DNA from: Xanthomarina sp. F1114
Lineage (GTDB): Bacteria; Bacteroidota; Bacteroidia; Flavobacteriales; Flavobacteriaceae
Direction: 5' to 3'
NCBI RefSeq assembly: GCF_026410255.1
Contig: NZ_JAPMLL010000001.1
Coordinates: 186,001-250,000 of the forward strand
Length of the DNA: 64,000 bases
Part shown: positions 53,020 to 63,473 of the stretch, piece after piece
Numbering within the stretch: position 1 is the first letter of the stretch
Layout: each line of letters opens with the position of its first letter
The notes under the pieces: generated by a model
The model's input: only the letters and a program-made list of their open reading frames with translations
What the model was told of the DNA's origin: nothing
Database searches by the model: none
Position numbers and translations under genes: made by a program

Positions 53020-55371
53020 TTATTCTAAAATAGTAATATATCGTTTCGCTTCATTTCCAAAAGCATCGACAACTGTAATAAGATGTTTTCCCTTTTTTGG
53101 AATTATAGCAAACTCATGAATATCCTGGGTACTACCTAAGAACGTCTCATTTAAATACCAGAAAACCATGGTTTCTGGTTTGGAATGCGCTATTTTTAAG
53201 ATTAATTCGTTTGTAGTTCCATCAAAATCTTTAGGCAGAAAAACACTATTATTATCGTTTGGATAAATAAAGTCCATAGACATAGAATTATCGCCTAAAC
53301 AATCTGCTCTAAATGGTGGTAAAGATTTGTAAAACGGATTTTTCGCTTTGTAGTAATAAGCCATTAAAGGAGGCAATACAAACCACGATTTATGTTTTAT
53401 ATCAGTAATTTTTTCACAGGAAGAATTTACTTGATACTGCTCTGAAGCATCTACATGTACCAACACATGATACGGACAGGGTTTGGTTTTTAAGCCTGCA
53501 ACTTGGACAAATTTTTGTTCTATGTCCTTGCAGTTTTGTGTGGCTCGATGTCCACTTTTTTTACAAATATCTATCTCTCGCATCTCGTCGAAAGGTTTTG
53601 CAAACCAATTGCTATTAGGTAACAAATTAAACACATCAAACAAAATAGGAGCAGCTGTTTGCACCCCAACTAAGCCTGGTCTTCCCTCACCATCGGCGTT
53701 TCCAACCCACACCCCAACTACATAGTCTTTGGTTGTACCAATAGCCCAAGCATCACGAAAACCAAAACTAGTTCCTGTTTTCCAGGCAATCTGTTTCGAA
53801 CCATCATAAAATTCCCAATTATCATCTCCTTCTGGTCTATTTACTTGTTTTAAACTCTCGTAAGTAAGGTAAATAGAAGCTGCATCGTACAGTGTTTTTT
53901 CAGATGTTTTTCTTCCGAAATCAACTTTTTCAGAAGCAATAAATACAGGTTCAGTATATTCTTTAGAATAATATTCACTAGACGTTTCAGAAAAATGATT
54001 TACAGTAGAAGACAGCGCTGCATAGCTTTTGCATAAATCCCAAAGATTGCTTTCGGCACCACCCAAAATAAGTGATAAACCATAATAATTGGCAGATTGT
54101 GAAATATCTTTTAATTCTAATTTTTTTAAATATTGATAAAACCTATCGAGTCCAAATTCTTGTAGCATTCTAACAGACGGTACATTAAGTGAGCGCGATA
54201 AAGCATGGCTGGCAGGTACAGCGCCGTCATAACCTTTATTATAATTTTCAGGATTATAACTTCCAAATTGCGTGGGCACATCGGCTACTAATGTGTTAGG
54301 CAATATATCTCCGGCATCCAACATAGCCGCATATAAGAAAGGTTTTAAAATACTCCCTGGACTTCGTGGCTTGTCTATAATATCTACATCTTTTTGGTGT
54401 AATTTATCGGTAGGAGTATTTCCTACATAAGCCATAACCTCCCGAGTTTTAACATCTAATACTAAAACCGAAGCATTATAAATACCGTTTTGTTTTAACT
54501 GTTTATAATGTGTTTTTACTATTCGATTTACCCGTTCTTGTAAATGATTATCGACTGTAGTTTGAATTCTTTTTCCCAAATATGTTTGCGCTGCTTTTTG
54601 TAATAAATGTGGCGCTGTTTGTGGCAAAGCATAAGGCTTCTGTGGTAAGTTTTCGGCAAGAGCTAATTGATAGGTTAGAGAATCAATACTGTGATTATCC
54701 AAGAGTTTTGCAAGCAGGCGATTGCGTTTTTTAAGTAATTGCTCTTGGTTTTTTCCAGGGTAGATTAAACTTGGCGCATTTGGTAAAACAGCCAGAGTAG
54801 CACTTTCGGCCCATGATAATTGTGTCGCATCTCGATTAAAATAACGCCATGCAGCTGCATCTAATCCTACTACATTTCCACCAAAAGGTGCATGACTGCT
54901 ATAATAAGCTAAAATCTGATCTTTACTTTCACGCAATTCTAATCGTGTAGATAAAATAACTTCAAGGAGTTTTTCAAAATACGTTCTACTTTGACCCTTT
55001 CGAGATAAACGAATAACTTGCTGGGTAATAGTACTACCACCACGTTTTATACCATCTGATTTTAAATTATCTCTAAAAGCTTTAAAGATAGAAACTGGAT
55101 TAAAGCCTGGGTGTTTATAAAAATAAGCATCTTCGAAAGCAATAATACAGGTTTTAAACTTCTCTGGAACCTGGTCGTTTTGAGGAAATCTCCATTGCCC
55201 ATCTGTAGCAATTTGAGCACCTAAAAGTTGGTTGTTTTTGCTGGTAATTACCGTTGCAGTAGGGTCTGTAAATAAGTCTTTTGGCAAACAGAAATAATAA
55301 GCAATAAGCAGCATACATACTATACCCGATTTAACTTTGTTTGCTTTTATGTAGGAGATGAATCTGTTCAT
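53020..55371 (-). CDS. pbpC: Penicillin-binding protein 1C
   Basis: Bifunctional peptidoglycan synthase of 783 aa. The ATG at 55371 is preferred because a longer form would start at TTG 55440. One membrane segment near 15-32 is followed by a transglycosylase domain (FEDAYFYKHPG near 82, RGGSTITQQV). The transpeptidase has SxxK in SPGSILKP near 339, SLN, and KTG in WKTGTSFGF near 527. A C-terminal BiPBP_C domain occupies about the last 85 residues. It ends the alpha-2-macroglobulin operon, and PBP1C normally partners such proteins. Confidence 0.94.
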   Translation of the reverse strand: MNRFISYIKANKVKSGIVCMLLIAYYFCLPKDLFTDPTATVITSKNNQLLGAQIATDGQWRFPQNDQVPEKFKTCIIAFEDAYFYKHPGFNPVSIFKAFRDNLKSDGIKRGGSTITQQVIRLSRKGQSRTYFEKLLEVILSTRLELRESKDQILAYYSSHAPFGGNVVGLDAAAWRYFNRDATQLSWAESATLAVLPNAPSLIYPGKNQEQLLKKRNRLLAKLLDNHSIDSLTYQLALAENLPQKPYALPQTAPHLLQKAAQTYLGKRIQTTVDNHLQERVNRIVKTHYKQLKQNGIYNASVLVLDVKTREVMAYVGNTPTDKLHQKDVDIIDKPRSPGSILKPFLYAAMLDAGDILPNTLVADVPTQFGSYNPENYNKGYDGAVPASHALSRSLNVPSVRMLQEFGLDRFYQYLKKLELKDISQSANYYGLSLILGGAESNLWDLCKSYAALSSTVNHFSETSSEYYSKEYTEPVFIASEKVDFGRKTSEKTLYDAASIYLTYESLKQVNRPEGDDNWEFYDGSKQIAWKTGTSFGFRDAWAIGTTKDYVVGVWVGNADGEGRPGLVGVQTAAPILFDVFNLLPNSNWFAKPFDEMREIDICKKSGHRATQNCKDIEQKFVQVAGLKTKPCPYHVLVHVDASEQYQVNSSCEKITDIKHKSWFVLPPLMAYYYKAKNPFYKSLPPFRADCLGDNSMSMDFIYPNDNNSVFLPKDFDGTTNELILKIAHSKPETMVFWYLNETFLGSTQDIHEFAIIPKKGKHLITVVDAFGNEAKRYITILE

Positions 55372-55457
55372 GTTAAATTCTAGCGAAAAGCCTGAATCTT
55401 GCAATTTAATTATGAGTTTTTCTGGATTTGAAGCAGCCAATTAAGCGTTTGTTAGGC

Positions 55458-55775
55458 TCATGTTTTCAGTAGATATTGGTATTCACGTTCTACCTTGCAA
55501 ATACGAATGTGATACCAATTATACCAAGTGTCTTGCCCTTTTTGTTGTGCCACTAAATGATCGCTTTGCTGTTTCCAGCTCTTTATAGCGTCTAAACTAT
55601 CCCAATAACTAACGGTTATTCCTAAACCAGCCCGAGCAGATTCCATACTTATAAACCCGGATTGCTGTCTGGCAAGAGCTTCCATGTTTTCGGCCATTTC
55701 AGAATATCCCTCAGTATTTTCTGTTAAAATTGAAGTGAAAATTACAGCATAGTAAGGTTTTAAAAGTTTATTCAT
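55458..55775 (-). CDS. Antibiotic biosynthesis monooxygenase family protein
   Basis: Ferredoxin-like dimeric alpha/beta barrel protein of 105 aa. It contains YYAVIFTSILTE at the N terminus and GFISMESARAGLGITVSYWDSLDAIKSWKQQSDH, the core of ABM proteins. The start ATG overlaps the DUF2071 stop by four bases. Substrate unknown. Embedded between the alpha-2-macroglobulin and pbpC genes. Confidence 0.9.
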   Translation of the reverse strand: MNKLLKPYYAVIFTSILTENTEGYSEMAENMEALARQQSGFISMESARAGLGITVSYWDSLDAIKSWKQQSDHLVAQQKGQDTWYNWYHIRICKVEREYQYLLKT

Positions 55776-56494
55776 GGTTTAAATTTTCTTTTATCCCAAG
55801 TTAAAACCTGAACTCCTTTCGAATAATGGACCTTATCTGGTTTAGTATGGATTATATGATTAAATTTGGGATAATCTATTTCCAGTTTTTTAATAATTAT
55901 AGCCTGCATAGGCCATTCCACATGGTGTACATCGTATTCAATTATTTGGCTTTTATAATCTTGAAAAACGGCATAGCGTTCAGTTAACCAAACATCCGTA
56001 TCATCTTTGATAACAGGTTCGTTTTGTATGCGATATTCTATATAAAATGAATCTTTATAATCTTTGCTTTTTGACTCAAAGCTATAATCTGTACGTTTCA
56101 TTTTAGAATACTGATATGGGAATTTCGACATGGCTTTTAAAACCTTACAAGATGAACGTTTACTGCCCTCCATATTTAAAAAGTAAACACTTGGCTTACC
56201 ATTACAAATTATATAAAGGCGAATATTTATTTCATGAAAATCTGAAATATGTGGTAATCTTGGCAAACTTCTAATTCCAATATGATTCATATTAAAAGCC
56301 ACTAAACTCACCCAGGTTTTTCCATTGGCAATATCCAACTCTATACCATCTGGAAGTAAAGATTTTACAGTTTCGGGCTCTACTTTCCAGTGTAAAAAAA
56401 TAGCATTATTCCATTCTTGGTAAAATTTCCAAGAACGGGATGGCACATCAAAAGTTCTGTGTCTGGTCTGTTTTAAAATACTTTTTGCTTTCAT
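55772..56494 (-). CDS. DUF2071 (YqjF-like) protein
   Basis: Protein of 240 aa of the DUF2071 family. Marks are FLHWKVEPETVKSLLPDGIELD near 33-54, WVSLVAFNMNHIGIRSLPRLPHISDFHEINIRLYI and the later YRIQNE and VHHVEWPMQ segments. No signal peptide. Function unknown. Part of a four-gene operon with the ABM gene overlapping its stop. Confidence 0.9.
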   Translation of the reverse strand: MKAKSILKQTRHRTFDVPSRSWKFYQEWNNAIFLHWKVEPETVKSLLPDGIELDIANGKTWVSLVAFNMNHIGIRSLPRLPHISDFHEINIRLYIICNGKPSVYFLNMEGSKRSSCKVLKAMSKFPYQYSKMKRTDYSFESKSKDYKDSFYIEYRIQNEPVIKDDTDVWLTERYAVFQDYKSQIIEYDVHHVEWPMQAIIIKKLEIDYPKFNHIIHTKPDKVHYSKGVQVLTWDKRKFKP

Positions 56495-56584
56495 AATACT
56501 ACCAGCAATAGCTGAAACCTTATTATTTGTTATTGCTTGTATGGTTTTTCTTCCTCAAAATGAGATTTCTATTTTGTAGAAATG

Positions 56585-59500
56585 CTATTTCTCAACTGTA
56601 ATCCACTGGCCTTTAGTTCTAACTAAATAATCATTATCGTACATGGCTTCTGCTTGAATTCCCGGTAAATAATAGGTTCCTAAAAAGGACGCATTCAGCA
56701 TCATATTAAATGTTTTGCTTCCTTGTTTTCCTTTTTCTAATAAATCAAAATAAAAATTCACTTCGTTATCTCGGATATCCGTATATCTGGCTTGGCTGGT
56801 TGTTGCTTCACCAAAATCTGTAAAACGTGTGTTGACAATCTCCCAACCTGATGGGAATAATTGGGTTAATGCTACATTGTTTATATTTTCACTTTTAAGA
56901 TTACTAATATTGATAGTTGCTACAAAATCTTGACCTTGCTTTAAGGTTGAGATATTTATTTTATTGCCATTTAAATCTTTATAAATCACTGAAGCACTTA
57001 AACCACGCTGCTCTACAAGTTCTTGTCCCAATGGTAATTTTCCAGAATTAAGAACACGTACATATACTAAGTTAGCGTTTTTATTGCTAAAAGTCAATTG
57101 ATTGCTGCCTTCATTTATTGGTAAATCACGTTGAGCGATAGCGTTTTTTGAATTGATTTTTTCCGATTTCCCATTTATAGTATATTCTAAATTCAATTCT
57201 TTTCCACCATTAGCTTCTACCATTTTTGCCATGGCCAATAAACTATATGCCGTGGTTTGCGTACTCATCCATCGATTACCTGATAAGTTTTTTGCCAGAT
57301 ATTCTGCTATTTCGCGTTGTTTTGGGTTTTTAGTAAGCACCATAGTTTCTAATGCCATAGCGCGATTTCTATCTACCGATCCATAGGTGTAATAATTATA
57401 TTCTGGCGATTGAAAATTAATATTTGCTGTTTTAGAGATGGCTGTACTTGCTTCATTCTGCCCGGCTAAAGCATAGGCAGCAGCTAAACGCCATTTGGCC
57501 TCGTTGGATATTTCTCTAAACTCACGTAGACGATTCATAGCGGCTAAATCTGGACTTTCGGCTAAGGCCAACGTATAAAGTCGGTAAGCTTGTGCTAAAT
57601 CTGAATTATATGTTCTATAACTTGGACGCCAATCTCTGGCAGCTTGTTTTTGATATGCCAACCAGTTACTTTTAAAAGTTAAAGGCAAGACATAACCTTT
57701 CTTTTCTGCCTCTAACATAAAGTGTCCTGTGTAACTTGTAGACCAATCGTTTGTAGTGTTTTCACCTAACCAATAACTCATTCCTCCATTAGGTAATTGA
57801 AATTGTGCCAAACGCTTAATACCGCTTTCAATATGTTTCTGAATCTCTTGTTTTTTATCGGCAGTTAAATCGAAAATACCTCCTAAATATAACTGTGGAA
57901 ACAAACCGGAAGTCGTCTGTTCTAAACACCCATGTGGATAACGAATTAAGAACTGTAAACGTCTTGTAAAATCCATTGGAGGTAAAGTTGAGAATTCCAC
58001 GGTTGCCGAATTCGTTCCAACTTCTCCAAAAGTTGAAAAAGTAAGTGATTCTTCAGCATTAGCTGTAACCGCCTTATCAAGAGATTTTGTTGAAATTGGG
58101 TTTGGATTTACCACATCTATCTCCACTTTATATGAAGATTTCTCACCGTTTCCAGTAGCAATAACTTCTATGGTATTAAAGCCTTTTGCCTGACTTATAT
58201 CTAGTTGAAAATAACTCATTTGTTCATCAGGTTTAGCAAAACTTAAGGATTTTGTTTTTTCGCCAACTACTGAAATTCCTTTGCTTAATTTTAAACTGAT
58301 TTCTACATTCTTTACTTTGTTTTCCATAGCAAAAACAGTCACTGGTAAAGTCACTTTTTCACCCGGACTTAATTTTCGTGGTAGCGATGCTAATACCATT
58401 AATGGTTTTTTAACCTCAACAGATTTGTCGGTGCTTCCATAAGCTTCATTTTCGGCATTCCCGGCAACTACCATAGTGCGAACTGCACCTATATAATTTG
58501 GTAGTTTTAAAGTATGAGATTGGTTTTCGCCAGCGTTCAATTTAAACGGTCCTAAATAAGTAACCACGGGTTTAAAACGATTGGCTTTTTTATTTTTTCC
58601 TGCTACTGCATTCGCATCTCCTCCAATGGCGAATACTTGATCTATACTACCGGAATAAGCGCCAATAACATCATCAAAAACATCCCAGGTTTTTACACCT
58701 AAAGCTTCACGAGCGTAGAATTCATCCCAAGCATTTGGAGTTTTAAAACGTGTTAAATCTAATAAGCCTTCTTCTACCATAGCAATGGTATAAGTCATAG
58801 TTTTATTGTTTTTTTCTGAAACCGTTACTTTAAATTCCTGTTCAGGACGCAAAACATCTGGCATTTTCAATTGTGGCTCAAGAATAGTATTTGGGTCCTC
58901 GACCATGATTGGAATAACTCCAAACAAACGAATTGGTAGATCGTTTGCCGTAATAGCATGCGGTTGTAACAGTGAGATATTAACAAACACATTAGGTGCC
59001 ATTTCAGGTGTAATTAGTATGTTAACAATGGTTTCCCCTTGCTCTGTTTTTACCCATTTGGTTTCTAAAACTTCTGTGCCATTTTCAACACTAACTAAAG
59101 CACGTCCTTCATTTCCTGAATGGAATGTAATACTAGCCGTTTCGCCCACATTATAAGTTTCCTTATCGGCTGAAAAAACCAACATTTTTGCAGCTTCTTT
59201 ATCTGTTGAAGGCGCATTTTGCCACCAATTTTTATAAAAATAAGCCGTTTGCCCTGTAGCATGACCACTTTCTGGATCGATTACTCGAATTAAATAACGT
59301 CCACGCTCCTCGTCAGGAATATTTAAACTAAAACTGCCTTTTCCCTGAGCATTTGTATTTACTTTGGTATCAAAATATGGTCTGTGATAATTACTAGATA
59401 CATAGCTTGATAAATTATCATAAGACGAATTCCACCACCAACGCCATTCAATTTTATAGATTTTTACTTCTAAGTTTTTACGCTGTACGGGGTTTCCATC

Positions 59501-62155
59501 TTTATCGACTACAACCACATCGAATGTTTGGTTTTCGTTAGTAAATAAAGAACCGTAATCATTTCCTTCCGGAGCGCGAAGCCCAACAAAAGACTCGTAA
59601 GGAGCATAAGGCATGGTAAAGGCATCCATAGAGAAATCGCCTCCATTTTCAAACGCACGTACTAAAAATTGCACATTCAACATACCTGGTGCATTTTTAC
59701 CAACTTTAAGCTTATTGTCTATTTTTGCAATCCCTTCGCTATTAACAGAACCTTCAAACACATTAATTTCTTCCGTATTAAATTCACGTGTGGGATCGGA
59801 AAAAATGTAATTTTTGTAATTTTTAAAACTGGCATCCGAACTGTTAATTTTCGCTTTAATTTCTGCTTTTAAATTTTTTCCTGAAGCTCCATGAAGCCAT
59901 TTTACATCTAAAGTTCCTTTTAGAGGTTCGCTATTGGTAAGAATTTCATTCTCAAAATCGATTTTAATTTTAAGTCGATTTGGTTTAACTGTTTCAATTT
60001 TTAGAGTTTTATGGAATGTAGCTCCTCCAACAGATACTTTAGCATTATAATTTCCTGTTTTATCTTCTGGATTGGTTGGTACAGTATATTTGTAAAAATT
60101 ATTGAGTTGTTCCGTGGTGATGTTTTTATAAGTCAGTTTTCCATTAGGGTCTGTAATTTCTAGTTTTACGGGATGATCTAAGGGAAGTTTATTCGCTTTG
60201 TCGTTCAGCATAAAAGTTAAAAACAAAGTATCTCCAGGGCGCCAAACACCACGTTCGCCATATAAATAACCTTTTAGTCCACGTTGCATTTTATTTCCAG
60301 AAACGTCAAATTTACTTAAGGAGAGCGTGTTTCCATCGGTTAACTTCACATAAGTGGTATTGCTGCCCTTTTTAACAATAGCAAATACTGCATGTTTATC
60401 GATATCGAAAGTAACTAAACCATCATTATCTGTAAAGAGTGTCGCTATTTCTTGTTGCTGATAGTTATAAAGTGTAATGGAAGCATTGGATTCTGGATGT
60501 GTGGTTAGAATATCGGTGACTGCAAAATAATACGAATTATTCTCACCTCGTTTAGCAATAACACCCAGATTGGAAGCCAATAAATTTTGTGATACCACAC
60601 GGTTTGCATTGTAATAAGCGTTGTGGCAAGGATTGTCACGTTCGCTCCAATTATAGGCATAGTTTTTATAGCTATAAGTAATATTATCCCAATAGGCTTC
60701 TTCTCTTAAATCATCGTCTTCAGAATAGGTGCCATCAGTCGAATCGTCTCCGTAAAAGTCCTCTTCATAATAGTAATCATCATATACATCTTCGCTACTA
60801 GAAGTTGTATTTGCCGTACAATCATACAAGGAGTAATCTTTATTAAAACTTAGTTCTACGCGATAAATTGCGCCTGGATCGGCCTTAAAATACTTGGAAA
60901 GATCGATGCTATAGGCTCTCCATTTTCCCGTGTTTTCAGCTTCTGTTTGAAGTTCTATGGTTTGTTTAACAATACGACGCCCCACTTGTTTAACCGCATG
61001 ATCGTTATTACTGTTTAATGAATTGTCTTGTAAAAACTGAAGAATATTATCTTGAAAAATTTTAATAACTCTTACATCTACTGCTTTTAAATTTACAGCT
61101 TCGAAATTAAATTTAAGTTCTTTTGAATTTGGCAGAATAGAGCCATTACTAATTAATCTAACCTGAGGTTTTAGGATTTCGAAAGTGATTTTTTCTGAAA
61201 ATGGCTTTTTCAATTTAAATCCATCACTATTGGATATTCCTTGAAAAACATCTACCTGAATATCGCCAACTAACTTAGATTCCGGATAAACTTTTAAAAT
61301 ATTCCCATCCACAATAAATTTTGGATTTTTTACTTTTTCTATAGTCACCAAACCATCAAAATTCTGTTGTTTTTTAAGAGGGTCGGAAAAATTTAATGTG
61401 ACATATTGCTCTGGAGATTGAATGACTTCCACTTTTGTAATGGTAAAATTATTTATACCAGGAATTAGTACGGTGTTTTCTCCCACGTTATCGGCGTTTA
61501 TAGCTTTTCCCTGCCATTTTACAAGGATTTCCGAATCTTCAACTTCTCTGTGAATGCTATCAATTTTAAAGTCGAATCTTTTTGCTTTCTCATTATGTTC
61601 ATTAAAAACAATAATTAATTTTTTGCCATTCTGCGAAGCTTCAACAAGTTGTTTGGCCTGGTTTAAAGAAATAACATCCGATGTGCGCAAAACTGCCTCC
61701 ACATATTGCCATTCTTTACTATAAGATTGCAAATTATTAGTAACAATGGTAAAATTAGGTGTAATAGTTTTAAACTGAAACGTATAAATTTCTAATTCTT
61801 TAGGAAGGTTTTTGTAAATTTTATCCAGCTTAAGAGTCACAGTATATTCTGTAGCAGGATCCAGAGTTTCATCTGGTTTAAAAAGTAATGTATGTTTATT
61901 AATAACCATTAATTTTCCTGAAACATGAGGAGAAATAGTAACTGTATTATCGGTTAACTCTTGTCCAGCTTCCCATGTTTCAACTTCTTGAGCCAATTTA
62001 ATTTGAATAGGCTCTGCAATAGAAACTAAACCGGAAGTGGTATAACTAATGTAATCACGGAATTTAAAAATATTGTCGGTTTCTATTTCCTTCTTTTTAC
62101 AAGAAGCAATAAAAGACATGATTACAAGAAGTGTAATAATTTTTTTTAAGGACAT
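56585..62155 (-). CDS. Bacterial alpha-2-macroglobulin lipoprotein
   Basis: Large periplasmic protease trap of 1856 aa, N-terminally lipidated (lipobox-like IASC near residue 19, then KKKEIETDN). Macroglobulin domains fill the first 1100 residues. The thioester motif GCLEQ is near 1410, followed by an alpha-helical TED-like region and a C-terminal receptor-like domain. A Tyr/acid-rich stretch (about 450-490, with YYYEEDFYGDD) interrupts the N-terminal half. The homologue in Enterobacteria pairs with PBP1C; here pbpC is three genes downstream on the same strand. Defence against host or predator proteases is the family role. Confidence 0.94.
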   Translation of the reverse strand: MSLKKIITLLVIMSFIASCKKKEIETDNIFKFRDYISYTTSGLVSIAEPIQIKLAQEVETWEAGQELTDNTVTISPHVSGKLMVINKHTLLFKPDETLDPATEYTVTLKLDKIYKNLPKELEIYTFQFKTITPNFTIVTNNLQSYSKEWQYVEAVLRTSDVISLNQAKQLVEASQNGKKLIIVFNEHNEKAKRFDFKIDSIHREVEDSEILVKWQGKAINADNVGENTVLIPGINNFTITKVEVIQSPEQYVTLNFSDPLKKQQNFDGLVTIEKVKNPKFIVDGNILKVYPESKLVGDIQVDVFQGISNSDGFKLKKPFSEKITFEILKPQVRLISNGSILPNSKELKFNFEAVNLKAVDVRVIKIFQDNILQFLQDNSLNSNNDHAVKQVGRRIVKQTIELQTEAENTGKWRAYSIDLSKYFKADPGAIYRVELSFNKDYSLYDCTANTTSSSEDVYDDYYYEEDFYGDDSTDGTYSEDDDLREEAYWDNITYSYKNYAYNWSERDNPCHNAYYNANRVVSQNLLASNLGVIAKRGENNSYYFAVTDILTTHPESNASITLYNYQQQEIATLFTDNDGLVTFDIDKHAVFAIVKKGSNTTYVKLTDGNTLSLSKFDVSGNKMQRGLKGYLYGERGVWRPGDTLFLTFMLNDKANKLPLDHPVKLEITDPNGKLTYKNITTEQLNNFYKYTVPTNPEDKTGNYNAKVSVGGATFHKTLKIETVKPNRLKIKIDFENEILTNSEPLKGTLDVKWLHGASGKNLKAEIKAKINSSDASFKNYKNYIFSDPTREFNTEEINVFEGSVNSEGIAKIDNKLKVGKNAPGMLNVQFLVRAFENGGDFSMDAFTMPYAPYESFVGLRAPEGNDYGSLFTNENQTFDVVVVDKDGNPVQRKNLEVKIYKIEWRWWWNSSYDNLSSYVSSNYHRPYFDTKVNTNAQGKGSFSLNIPDEERGRYLIRVIDPESGHATGQTAYFYKNWWQNAPSTDKEAAKMLVFSADKETYNVGETASITFHSGNEGRALVSVENGTEVLETKWVKTEQGETIVNILITPEMAPNVFVNISLLQPHAITANDLPIRLFGVIPIMVEDPNTILEPQLKMPDVLRPEQEFKVTVSEKNNKTMTYTIAMVEEGLLDLTRFKTPNAWDEFYAREALGVKTWDVFDDVIGAYSGSIDQVFAIGGDANAVAGKNKKANRFKPVVTYLGPFKLNAGENQSHTLKLPNYIGAVRTMVVAGNAENEAYGSTDKSVEVKKPLMVLASLPRKLSPGEKVTLPVTVFAMENKVKNVEISLKLSKGISVVGEKTKSLSFAKPDEQMSYFQLDISQAKGFNTIEVIATGNGEKSSYKVEIDVVNPNPISTKSLDKAVTANAEESLTFSTFGEVGTNSATVEFSTLPPMDFTRRLQFLIRYPHGCLEQTTSGLFPQLYLGGIFDLTADKKQEIQKHIESGIKRLAQFQLPNGGMSYWLGENTTNDWSTSYTGHFMLEAEKKGYVLPLTFKSNWLAYQKQAARDWRPSYRTYNSDLAQAYRLYTLALAESPDLAAMNRLREFREISNEAKWRLAAAYALAGQNEASTAISKTANINFQSPEYNYYTYGSVDRNRAMALETMVLTKNPKQREIAEYLAKNLSGNRWMSTQTTAYSLLAMAKMVEANGGKELNLEYTINGKSEKINSKNAIAQRDLPINEGSNQLTFSNKNANLVYVRVLNSGKLPLGQELVEQRGLSASVIYKDLNGNKINISTLKQGQDFVATINISNLKSENINNVALTQLFPSGWEIVNTRFTDFGEATTSQARYTDIRDNEVNFYFDLLEKGKQGSKTFNMMLNASFLGTYYLPGIQAEAMYDNDYLVRTKGQWITVEK

Positions 62156-62271
62156 AAAATAATATTTATTTACAAGCTATATTTGGAGGATAAAAGCATG
62201 ATACAATTTCACAATAAGGTAGAGCAAATTAATGGGACTTTTGCAGGTTTCCAATTTAAAATTTCTTACAA

Positions 62272-63348
62272 TTAATCTTCGTAGTCTTTATATATGCCTA
62301 TGCTAAGTTCTCCCTTATCGTTCATAGCAGCTCGATACATGCCAGCTGTATTAAATTCCATGACCATATTCCCATTTTTATCAACGGCAATAATCCCGCC
62401 ATCACCCCCAAGATCTGGAATTTTTTCTTGAATAACTACACGAGCAGCTTCTTGAAGCGAAAGTCCTTTATATTCCATTAATGCAGAAATATCGTGAGCT
62501 ACCATACCGCGAATAAAAAATTCTCCCCAGCCTGTACTAGAAACAGCGCAGGTATTATTATTGGCATAAGTTCCTGCTCCAATTATTGGAGCATCACCTA
62601 TTCTTCCCCAACGTTTGTTGGTCATACCTCCGGTAGAGGTTCCTGCAGCTAAATTTCCGCTTTTGTCTAAAGCAACACAACCAACCGTTCCAAATTTAGA
62701 GTCTTTAATAGAGGCATCATAAAAAGCTGTTTTATTATCTCCCTCTTCTATTTCATCACAATTTTTTACGCGTATTAGAGAGTTCATTCTACTTTCCGTA
62801 TAGAAATAAGTAGAATCTACAATTTCTAAACCTTGTTCTTGGGCAAATACATCTGCTCCATCTCCCGCTAGCATAACATGTGGAGAATGTTCCATAACAG
62901 TTCTTGCCAAACTTATCGGGTTTTTTACTGTTTTTGTTCCAGCAGAAGCTCCTGCATTTAAGGTTTTTCCATCCATAATAGAAGCATCTAATTCGTTTGT
63001 ACCAGCATTTGTAAAAACGGCTCCTTTTCCTGCATTAAACAAAGGAGAGTTTTCCATTATATGAATAGTTTGTTCTACGGCATCTAAACTACTTCCTCCA
63101 TTTTTTAAAATCTCATATCCAACCCGAATGGCTTCTTCCAATTTTAACTTATAAGCTGCTTCGTCATCTTTAGTCATATTTTCTTTTAAAATAGTACCAG
63201 CACCGCCATGAATAACAATGGCAAATTCGTTAGTTTGAACTTGGACTGGTCCAGCCTTTCTGGATTCTGAAAAAGCCTTTAGCTCTTCTTCATTTTTACA
63301 ACTAAAAACAATTAAACATAAACACAACAAATACAAAAAGTTTTTCAT
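62272..63348 (-). CDS. Isoaspartyl peptidase/L-asparaginase (Ntn-hydrolase)
   Basis: Plant-type asparaginase of 358 aa that self-cleaves to expose the catalytic Thr, seen in KFGTVGCVALD near 220. The N-terminal VIHGGAGT and GKGAVFTNAGTNELDASIMDG segments are typical. A lipobox-like FSCKNEEE near residue 17 predicts a lipoprotein, unlike cytoplasmic relatives. Divergent from the aldehyde dehydrogenase; the 62156-62271 gap to the alpha-2-macroglobulin gene holds nothing else. Confidence 0.93.
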   Translation of the reverse strand: MKNFLYLLCLCLIVFSCKNEEELKAFSESRKAGPVQVQTNEFAIVIHGGAGTILKENMTKDDEAAYKLKLEEAIRVGYEILKNGGSSLDAVEQTIHIMENSPLFNAGKGAVFTNAGTNELDASIMDGKTLNAGASAGTKTVKNPISLARTVMEHSPHVMLAGDGADVFAQEQGLEIVDSTYFYTESRMNSLIRVKNCDEIEEGDNKTAFYDASIKDSKFGTVGCVALDKSGNLAAGTSTGGMTNKRWGRIGDAPIIGAGTYANNNTCAVSSTGWGEFFIRGMVAHDISALMEYKGLSLQEAARVVIQEKIPDLGGDGGIIAVDKNGNMVMEFNTAGMYRAAMNDKGELSIGIYKDYED

Positions 63349-63427
63349 AATAATTCAAGTTAAAATAGAAGTCTTAAAGTTACATTATTTAGAAAAGCCA
63401 TGTCAAGCTAAAACAACATTTTATTCC

Positions 63428-63435
63428 TATCTTTG
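63428..63435 (+). promoter_or_regulatory. Perfect -7 box for the aldehyde dehydrogenase gene
   Basis: TATCTTTG, an exact match to the best -7 sequence, 38 bases before the ATG at 63474. No TTG at the usual distance. Confidence 0.5.
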
Positions 63436-63473
63436 TGATATTAATTAATAATCAGTAAAAAAATTAAGCAAAT

